Below are positions 24,987 through 30,341 of a stretch of 30,341 bases of DNA, in pieces. How positions within the stretch are numbered: the stretch's first letter is position 1; every line of letters starts with the position of its first letter. Where the stretch lies: assembly GCA_046160245.1 (NCBI GenBank), contig JBJXGU010000378.1, forward strand, positions 1 through 30,341. The letters run 5' to 3'. A program made the position numbers and the translations under genes. Under the pieces are notes generated by a model. The model was not told the DNA's origin and did no database searches. It worked only from the letters and a program-made list of their open reading frames with translations. This DNA comes from JAJTFW01 sp046160245 (GTDB lineage Bacteria > Bacteroidota > Bacteroidia > AKYH767-A > OLB10).

Positions 24987-26172
24987 ATATATATGATTTA
25001 TAAGTTCCGTTAATATTCTCTTGTCTATTTTTTTCTTCTTTTCGTTCACGTAAATCTTCAAAAGAAAAAGTTCCTTCCAGGGACCAACCGCTCTTTAATC
25101 TATAGGTACAACCTGCACCCAATATTATTTTATCGGCATCCGGCAATTCCGGATTTACATATCCGTTGGGAACAGGACTTTGATCGTATCCAATTCCTCC
25201 CCGCAGTTGCATCCGTTCAGAATACTGATACTTTGCACCTACTCGAATTGCAAAACTATTTTTTAAATTTCGAGCAGAACTTGTATTTAAACCAGGATAG
25301 TCAGGATAAGAAAAAACTAAAGAATCGACAACACTCCAACCTGTAAAATTAAAATCGACATTCGCAGTAAATTTTTCATTCAATACACGACCAATACCCA
25401 ACGAAATTACCGACGGCAATGTGAATGAAGAAATATACTTTGTATTATTCGGAAACGTTCCATTTAAAATAAGCGAAGAGGGAATATTTGAATATACAGC
25501 ATTTCCATTTTCAATATCTAACTTCACTTCTGAACGGTATGAAACACCCACAGTTGTTTTACCAAATCCCGCAAATATTCCTGCATTAAATCCAAATCCA
25601 TTTCCAGCGCCTTTAAGTTCAAGTTGTCCGTCAGATCCATCTTGATTCAACACATTCAAAGCTCTTCGGAATTTTGTATTCCCTGTAACGATTACAGGGC
25701 CTACACCTACCGAAAAACGTTCATTCACCTTATATGCTATGGTAGGTTGAACAAACAAAGTACTGATACGCGCTTCTTGGGTGACGTATCTTCCACTCCA
25801 ATTGGCATCCCATTCTGTTCCTAAACCAAAAGGGTTATTTATACTTAGACCTAAAGTCAGCTTACTATTTAAAATATAATTACCATAAAGGTAGAAAGTA
25901 GAAATCGACTTAGCTGACAATTGCTCAGTACCTCCATAAGGACCTAAAAAAGCTGTTTTAGGCAATAAAAAGCAGGCTCCGAAATTAAAATAATTAGAAT
26001 CTAGGGCACTTAGTCCGGCCGGATTATAGAAAGATACCGAAGCATCCATAGCCAGTCCAGTAACCGATCCGCCCATACTTAATCCTTTCTGACTTTGCGT
26101 ATTTATCTGATAACCACCTGCTTTAAGAAGCAATGGAAATAGAATCATACAGCTAAACAACACTTTCTTCAT
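24952..26172 (-). CDS. FadL/OmpP1/TodX-type outer-membrane transporter
   Basis: Outer-membrane beta barrel for uptake of hydrophobic compounds such as long-chain fatty acids. 406 residues. A signal peptide (1-18, ending LKAGG) precedes GYQINTQSQKGLSMGGSVTG, the N-terminal plug segment of the family, then FYNPAGL (the NPA motif, near 49). The body has alternating strands and ends in LGLGLQYQF, with the terminal phenylalanine typical of barrel proteins. A full promoter lies directly upstream. The downstream GDSL-like lipoprotein overlaps its end, a pairing I recall from other Bacteroidota; the two may act together on a lipid-like substrate. Confidence 0.94.
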   Translation of the reverse strand: MKKVLFSCMILFPLLLKAGGYQINTQSQKGLSMGGSVTGLAMDASVSFYNPAGLSALDSNYFNFGACFLLPKTAFLGPYGGTEQLSAKSISTFYLYGNYILNSKLTLGLSINNPFGLGTEWDANWSGRYVTQEARISTLFVQPTIAYKVNERFSVGVGPVIVTGNTKFRRALNVLNQDGSDGQLELKGAGNGFGFNAGIFAGFGKTTVGVSYRSEVKLDIENGNAVYSNIPSSLILNGTFPNNTKYISSFTLPSVISLGIGRVLNEKFTANVDFNFTGWSVVDSLVFSYPDYPGLNTSSARNLKNSFAIRVGAKYQYSERMQLRGGIGYDQSPVPNGYVNPELPDADKIILGAGCTYRLKSGWSLEGTFSFEDLRERKEEKNRQENINGTYKSYIYVLGLGLQYQF

Positions 26173-26188
26173 ACCATCTCGATTAAAA

Positions 26189-26220
26189 CAAATGTAAAGG
26201 AGGCATCAAATGCAGGTCAA
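26189..26220 (-). promoter_or_regulatory. fadL promoter: TTG, 21 bases, TACATTTG
   Basis: -7 element TACATTTG at 26189-26196, TTG at 26218-26220, spacer 21. The leader before the ATG at 26172 would be about 10-15 bases. Confidence 0.7.
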
Positions 26221-26424
26221 TAGCTACCAGTGATACTTATTAACAAAGTATTACACGCTTTTGTCTGCTAATAAATCAATTAGAAATCAAATTGAAATAC
26301 CAATAATAGGCAATCATCCAACATATCCTCTAAGGTAACAAACAATCCACCACATTCCATTATTATTTTAGAGATGCGCTCATAATTCGATCTTTCAATT
26401 TCTCATTTTGCGCAAATTCTTTAC

Positions 26425-26450
26425 TAATTCAAGTTTATAATTTTGAATTA
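26425..26450. repeat. 8-bp inverted repeat over the lhgO -33 region
   Basis: TAATTCAA (26425-26432) and TTGAATTA (26443-26450) are exact complements with a 10-base spacer. The right arm contains the TTG of the lhgO promoter, so a bound regulator would block or touch RNA polymerase. Candidate operator only. Confidence 0.4.
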
Positions 26451-26475
26451 AAAGAAAGGGAAAGAAGTACTTTTG
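26443..26475 (+). promoter_or_regulatory. lhgO promoter: TTG, 22 bases, TACTTTTG
   Basis: TTG at 26443-26445 and TACTTTTG at 26468-26475, spacer 22. The ATG follows four bases later, so a leaderless message is predicted. Confidence 0.65.
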
Positions 26476-26479
26476 CAGA

Positions 26480-27697
26480 ATGGAACAAACACAATTCGAC
26501 ATTTTAATTATTGGAGGAGGTATAGTAGGATTATCAACTGCCTATAAACTAAATCTTCATCATCCTAACTTAAAGATTTGTGTTTTAGAAAAAGAAGAAA
26601 AAGTTTCAATGCATCAAACGGGAAGAAATTCAGGTGTTTTGCATAGTGGTATCTATTACAAACCGGGCAGTTATAAAGCGAAGAATTGTGTTGAAGGTAG
26701 AAGAGAGATGGTTGCTTTTGCAAAAGAGCATAAAATCGGACATGATATTTGCGGGAAATTAATTGTTGCTACTCATGAGCGTGAGTTAGCACATCTCGAT
26801 AAAGTTTTCAATCATGGAATTCAAAATGGTGTAGAAGATATTCGCATGGTGGAGTCAGATGTAATCAAAGAAATTGAACCTTTTTGTGTAGGCATAAAAG
26901 CCATACATGTTGGATGTACAGGCATCATCGATTTTGTTGGTGTTTGTGAAGTTTTAGAAAAAATAATTACAGAAAAATTTGCAGGAAGCGAAGTGAAACT
27001 TCAACATGAGGTGTTGGATTTCGAAAAATCGCAAGATTATACTACCGTAGTAACCAACAGAGGAAGAATCACCACTAAATATATTGTGAACTGTTCCGGT
27101 TTGCAAAGCGATCGCATTGCCAAAAAAGATTCAGTAGATCCTGATATGAAAATAGTAGGTTTCCGTGGAGATTATTACGAGTTAACGCCTGCATCAACAC
27201 ACAAAGTAAAAAACTTAATTTATCCTGTGCCAGATCCTCAATTTCCGTTTTTGGGTGTTCATTTTACGCGTATGATCAATCATCCGACAGAGTGCGGTCC
27301 CAATGCTGTTTTTGTATTCAAGCGAGAAGGTTATGGAAAAACCGATTTCAGCTTTAGAGACACTGCTGATGCACTTTCATACGGAGGAACCTGGAAATTA
27401 TTTTTTAAACATTGGCAATTTGGCTTAGACGAATACCGAAGAGCGTTTAGTAAAAGATTATTTCTTGAAAGATTACGCAGGATGATTCCGAGTTTAACCA
27501 TGGAAGATATTGTTCCAGGAAGAGCAGGAGTACGTGCGATGGCCTTAGATCGTGATGGAAATATGATTGACGATTTTAAAATTGTACATAGTCATAATGC
27601 ATTGCATGTATTAAATGCACCTTCCCCAGCGGCAACAGCAGGATTAGCGATTGGAAAAGCGGTGAATGATATGGCGGAGAAGCATTTTGAATTGTAA
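26480..27697 (+). CDS. lhgO: L-2-hydroxyglutarate oxidase/dehydrogenase
   Basis: FAD enzyme that oxidises L-2-hydroxyglutarate back to 2-oxoglutarate, passing electrons to oxygen or the respiratory chain. 405 residues. The FAD fold GGGIVGLSTAY (12-22), the conserved HQTGRNSGVLHSGIYY near 52 and GSYKAKNC near 70 are diagnostic for LhgO, and a C-terminal PGRAGVRA plus PSPAATAGLAIG close the FAD site. Size fits the family. It stands alone on the plus strand with its own promoter. Its product feeds the SucAB step encoded 3 kb away, though nothing shows joint regulation. Confidence 0.95.
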   Translation: MEQTQFDILIIGGGIVGLSTAYKLNLHHPNLKICVLEKEEKVSMHQTGRNSGVLHSGIYYKPGSYKAKNCVEGRREMVAFAKEHKIGHDICGKLIVATHERELAHLDKVFNHGIQNGVEDIRMVESDVIKEIEPFCVGIKAIHVGCTGIIDFVGVCEVLEKIITEKFAGSEVKLQHEVLDFEKSQDYTTVVTNRGRITTKYIVNCSGLQSDRIAKKDSVDPDMKIVGFRGDYYELTPASTHKVKNLIYPVPDPQFPFLGVHFTRMINHPTECGPNAVFVFKREGYGKTDFSFRDTADALSYGGTWKLFFKHWQFGLDEYRRAFSKRLFLERLRRMIPSLTMEDIVPGRAGVRAMALDRDGNMIDDFKIVHSHNALHVLNAPSPAATAGLAIGKAVNDMAEKHFEL

Positions 27698-27725
27698 ATT
27701 GGCAAATTGGTAGATTGGCAAATTT
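27698..27725. repeat. AATTGG octamer tandem repeat at the lhgO stop
   Basis: Units AATTGGCA, AATTGGTA, GATTGGCA and AATTTG follow the lhgO stop codon directly, the last lhgO codons themselves resembling a unit (AATTGTAA). Same family as the repeats at 13812 and 19239. Confidence 0.75.
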
Positions 27726-27889
27726 GCTGCGCTTTGAGGTTGGGGTTATATTGAAGACAGCAGAATAAAAATGGAGTTCTCGATAACTAGCTTACCATGT
27801 ATCCTACAAGAATTTATCGCCTAAATTTTACCAGCCCACTATAATCGAACAATAAAATTAGCCTTGAATCATTCTATACCCATATTAAA

Positions 27890-28555
27890 TCACTTCATTT
27901 TATCACCAAAAACTTTTTTGAATTTGTCGAATTTAGGTTTGATGACGAGTGAGCAGTAAGGTTGATTACCATTTTCATTGAAATAATTTTGATGATAATT
28001 TTCTGCAACAAAAAATGATTTTAGGGGAGAGATTTCGGTAACCACAGGTTGAGGAAATGCACCACTTGCATTCAACTTCGCCTTATAATCTTCAGCTAAT
28101 TTTTTTTGATTGTCGTTGGTGTAGAAAATAACAGAACGATATTGTGTACCGACATCCGCACCTTGACGATTTAAAGTGGTTGGATCATGAACACCCCAAA
28201 ACACTTCTAATAAATCGACAAAAGAAATTTTTGTAGGATCGTAAATCACTTTTATCACTTCGGCATGTCCGGTAGCCCCTGAACACACTTGATCATAAGT
28301 AGGATTTTCTCGTGCTCCACCAGAATAACCGCTCGCTACTTTTTCTACTCCCACGAGTTGTTGAAATATAGCTTCCACGCACCAAAAACATCCCGCTCCA
28401 AAAATTGCTGTATCTAATTCTCCATTGGTATTTTTATCCATTGCTGTTTCCGTTGTATTCATTCCAGAATTTGTATTTGATGATGCTTGAGGGTTTCCAC
28501 AAGACATTAATAAAATGCTTGAGAGGGTAAGAAATATGGATGCCATTGTTTTCAT
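27890..28555 (-). CDS. msrA: Lipoprotein-type peptide methionine (S)-S-oxide reductase
   Basis: Reduces S-epimers of methionine sulfoxide in proteins. 221 residues from the ATG at 28555; a TTG five codons earlier is less likely. Residues 1-18 form a signal peptide ending LLMSC, so Cys19 should be lipidated. A Ser/Thr/Asn-rich linker (20-46) leads to the MsrA domain with the catalytic GCFWC (Cys56), YSGG near 78 and TGHAEVIKV near 94. Exported, membrane-anchored MsrA would repair envelope proteins. It lies 33 bases after tsaB on the same strand and probably shares its transcript. No MsrB domain is fused or adjacent. Confidence 0.95.
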   Translation of the reverse strand: MKTMASIFLTLSSILLMSCGNPQASSNTNSGMNTTETAMDKNTNGELDTAIFGAGCFWCVEAIFQQLVGVEKVASGYSGGARENPTYDQVCSGATGHAEVIKVIYDPTKISFVDLLEVFWGVHDPTTLNRQGADVGTQYRSVIFYTNDNQKKLAEDYKAKLNASGAFPQPVVTEISPLKSFFVAENYHQNYFNENGNQPYCSLVIKPKFDKFKKVFGDKMK

Positions 28556-28588
28556 TTTGATTTCGTTCAAGAACCCTTTTAAGGCGAT

Positions 28589-29302
28589 CTATTCCATTTT
28601 CGTTTTTACAGCTTTTACTTTAGCTACAAATTCCTTCAAATAAAAAGGTTCGAAAACGGAAAGATTTTCAAAAGCTTGAAGTTCCCAAGCTTTCAATCCA
28701 GGATATAACAACCCAAACGCTGAAATGTTATAATCCGTATCCACTTTAACTAAACTTTGACTTTCATACACCTCAATGCATTTAAGAGCTGCATCTCCAA
28801 AAACATAATAATTAGCTTCTTGAGAACCTAAAAAGCTGGCGGGATGAAGAATTTCAGCACGAATAGGTTCAACATAATCTAAGTTGTGACTAATGGTAGC
28901 ACCGTATACTTCCATTCTTCGAGCATCAATTACAGGAACTAAAAAATAATTCTCGGGCAAGGTATCTTTATGTAGATGAACGTACTCGTAAGCCATAGCA
29001 AGTGGAGTATCTATAGCTATCAAAGGCTTATCCAAGGAAAAACAAATTCCTTTAGCAGTTGCTACTCCGATCCGCAAACCCGTATAACTTCCGGGACCTT
29101 TACTAATCACAATGGCATCTAGCTCCGATAAATTTTTCCCAGATTCATCCATCACTTGCTGAATATAAACAGTCAACATGGAAGCATGTTCTCGCTCCGT
29201 TGCATTATTACGAATACTTAGAACCTGTTGTCCTTCCACTAAAGCAACCGAACACACACCTGTGGCCGTTTCCAATAAAAGAAGGAGTGGATTCTTTTTC
29301 AT
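28589..29302 (-). CDS. tsaB: TsaB, tRNA threonylcarbamoyladenosine (t6A) biosynthesis
   Basis: Scaffold partner of TsaD (with TsaE) in t6A37 modification of ANN-decoding tRNAs. 237 residues from the ATG at 29302; a TTG at 29314 is inside the -7 element and is rejected. The N-terminal ASKHA-like domain has LLLLETATGVCSVAL (near 6) and the diagnostic SKGPGSYTGLRIGVATAKG near 69. The C-terminal half is more variable, as usual in TsaB. The neighbouring gene, msrA, is unrelated in function. Confidence 0.94.
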   Translation of the reverse strand: MKKNPLLLLLETATGVCSVALVEGQQVLSIRNNATEREHASMLTVYIQQVMDESGKNLSELDAIVISKGPGSYTGLRIGVATAKGICFSLDKPLIAIDTPLAMAYEYVHLHKDTLPENYFLVPVIDARRMEVYGATISHNLDYVEPIRAEILHPASFLGSQEANYYVFGDAALKCIEVYESQSLVKVDTDYNISAFGLLYPGLKAWELQAFENLSVFEPFYLKEFVAKVKAVKTKME

Positions 29303-29311
29303 ACAACATGC

Positions 29312-29319
29312 CAAAGATA
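29312..29319 (-). promoter_or_regulatory. Candidate tsaB-msrA promoter, -7 element TATCTTTG
   Basis: Exact consensus nine bases before the tsaB ATG, 45 bases downstream of the terminator of the preceding gene. No TTG at 17-23 bases. Confidence 0.55.
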
Positions 29320-29356
29320 AACCTATATTGTTTACTGGTTAAAAGGACAACCCACT

Positions 29357-29396
29357 AAAAAAATAAAGGCGTTAAGAATTCATCTTAACACCTTTA
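29357..29396 (-). terminator. Intrinsic terminator of the efflux-adaptor gene
   Basis: Read on the minus strand: 14-bp arms (29383-29396 and 29364-29377) with one G-U wobble, a five-base loop, then seven Ts (29357-29363). It starts about 20 bases after the adaptor stop codon and separates that gene from tsaB. Confidence 0.85.
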
Positions 29397-29416
29397 AACT
29401 TTCATCTCAAAAGATT

Positions 29417-30341
29417 TTATTTTTTCTCGTTTTCAAACAGTTTTTCCTTGGGAACTACATTGACAGCAACACCTTCTTTCAACGTCTTTGAAATTGCGAT
29501 ATAAGGTCCGCTTACTACCATCTCTCCAGTTTTTAGTCCTTCGGTGATTTGAATATATTGACTATCTTGAATTCCAGTTTTAACAACACGAAGCTTCACT
29601 TTTCCGGCTTCAATAATAAAAACCACTTCTAGCTCCTTATTGTCCGATTCCTTTGTCTCGACTTCGGGTTTAGATTCCTCCTTATCTTCAGCAGAAATTT
29701 TTAAAGTTGATTTCTTACTTGTATCACGTGTTGTTACCGACTGAATGGGAACTGTAAGCACGTTGGTTGTTTTTCGTGTACGAATTTCAACCGTTGCTGA
29801 CATCCCGGGACGGAATGGACTATAATTCGTCGCTTTTCCCTCGAGCAAATCTTGGTACGACTCACGTAAAATCCGAACCTTTACAGTATAACTTGTTACT
29901 TGATCAGTTGCGCCCATACCACTTAGATTCGAAGAGTTAGCTACTTCGGTAACTATACCACTGAATATTTTTCCTAACCAAGCATCCACTTCAACATCGG
30001 CAGTGTCACCTACGCTCACTCGCACAATATCTGTTTCACTTACATCCACACTCACTTCCATTTCATTCAGATTTGCCAATCGCAAAATCTCTGTTCCTTC
30101 CATCATATTTGTCCCTACCACACGCTCTCCTTTCTCTTTACTTAATTTAGAAACAGTTCCATCAACAGCAGCATAAATACTGGTACGATTCAAATTTTCC
30201 TTTGCTTCCTTCAGGCCTGCTTGAGCACTATTTACGCCGAAACTAGCTGCCGAAACACTTTGACGAGCCGCTTCTACTTCTGCCTTTGACACTTCATAAG
30301 ATGATTTAATATTTTCAAATTCAGAAGGTGAAATAACTTTA
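29417..30341 (-). CDS. RND-type efflux periplasmic adaptor (HlyD-like), start outside window
   Basis: Membrane fusion protein of a tripartite efflux or export pump. The frame is open to the window edge, so the signal peptide and first lipoyl half are missing; about 307 residues are seen. Visible parts in order: the end of the coiled-coil hairpin (Ala/Glu-rich, SKAEVEAARQSVSAASFGVN), the second lipoyl half (NRTSIYAAVDGTVSKLSKEKGE), the beta-barrel with GKIFSGIVTEVANSS, FRPGMSATVEI and VLTVPIQSV, then the membrane-proximal domain with a charged insertion (about 210-235 of the visible part, Lys/Glu/Ser-rich). Its transporter and outer-membrane partners are not visible. Confidence 0.93.
   Translation of the reverse strand, partial: KVISPSEFENIKSSYEVSKAEVEAARQSVSAASFGVNSAQAGLKEAKENLNRTSIYAAVDGTVSKLSKEKGERVVGTNMMEGTEILRLANLNEMEVSVDVSETDIVRVSVGDTADVEVDAWLGKIFSGIVTEVANSSNLSGMGATDQVTSYTVKVRILRESYQDLLEGKATNYSPFRPGMSATVEIRTRKTTNVLTVPIQSVTTRDTSKKSTLKISAEDKEESKPEVETKESDNKELEVVFIIEAGKVKLRVVKTGIQDSQYIQITEGLKTGEMVVSGPYIAISKTLKEGVAVNVVPKEKLFENEKK

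Larger units (their letters stand above)
26173..26479. other. Divergent regulatory region between the FadL-type gene and lhgO
   Basis: 307 bases without a gene. It holds the fadL promoter at one end, the lhgO promoter with an inverted repeat at the other, and AT-rich sequence between. Confidence 0.6.

Noticed and set aside
24987..25061. Longer start for the GDSL-like lipoprotein
   Set aside because: It would overlap the FadL-type gene by over 100 bases and put a charged lysine-rich segment well before the signal peptide; the ATG at 24986 is preferred.
26196..26235. Plus-strand AAAGGAGG followed by ATG and a seven-codon ORF
   Set aside because: It looks like a perfect ribosome binding site, but it overlaps the minus-strand fadL promoter, encodes only a heptapeptide, and has no plus-strand promoter or role visible.

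Overview
The window is about 30 kb of AT-rich chromosomal DNA from a member of the Bacteroidota. Three things point there. First, many genes carry a promoter -7 element of the Bacteroidota type (TAnnTTTG) within a few to about 40 bases of the start codon. Second, the cytochrome oxidase gene order (ctaB, two subunit III genes, subunit IV, SCO, DUF420) is typical of the group. Third, the protein families (FISUMP, DUF6268-like, FadL plus GDSL lipoprotein) fit. I cannot place it more finely from sequence alone. Both edges cut genes: ileS on the left and an efflux adaptor gene on the right.

Layout: (1) 1-1155, N-terminal part of isoleucyl-tRNA synthetase. (2) 1156-1838, a gene-free stretch with tandem hairpins. 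(3) 1839-4503, a DMT-family transporter, a FISUMP-domain protein and a divergent DUF6268-like beta-barrel-type protein. (4) 4504-5038, a gene-free, repeat-rich stretch holding a perfect 28-bp palindrome. (5) 5039-8810, nucleic-acid maintenance genes: recJ, trhO (tRNA U34 hydroxylation) and an AlkD-type DNA glycosylase. (6) 8926-13699, a small histidine-rich membrane protein facing a respiratory operon for heme o synthesis, oxidase subunits III and IV and copper-site assembly. Oxidase subunits I and II are not in the window. (7) 13700-14197, repeats. (8) 14198-15583, a WcaJ-type sugar-phosphate transferase. (9) 15753-19060, nadB with a LuxE-like acyl-protein synthetase, divergent from an Nfu-type Fe-S scaffold. 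(10) 19278-23351, sucA-sucB, the 2-oxoglutarate dehydrogenase E1 and E2. (11) 23613-26172, a FadL-type outer-membrane transporter coupled to a GDSL-like lipoprotein that lacks the expected catalytic serine. (12) 26480-27697, L-2-hydroxyglutarate oxidase. (13) 27890-30341, a lipoprotein-type MsrA, TsaB, a terminator and a truncated RND-type efflux adaptor.

Most of this is housekeeping. Central carbon and respiratory functions dominate: SucAB feeds the TCA cycle, LhgO recovers 2-hydroxyglutarate (a side product of the 2-oxoglutarate pool), and the cta genes build the terminal oxidase. I see no CRISPR array, prophage, intact insertion sequence, tRNA or rRNA gene, and no convincing new multi-gene system. 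The least explained material is non-coding: the 28-bp palindrome, the paired hairpins after ileS, and several 7- or 8-bp-period tandem repeats in intergenic regions, some of them directly after stop codons. The protein oddities are the serine-less GDSL lipoprotein, the orphan LuxE-like gene behind nadB and the surface-targeted MsrA.
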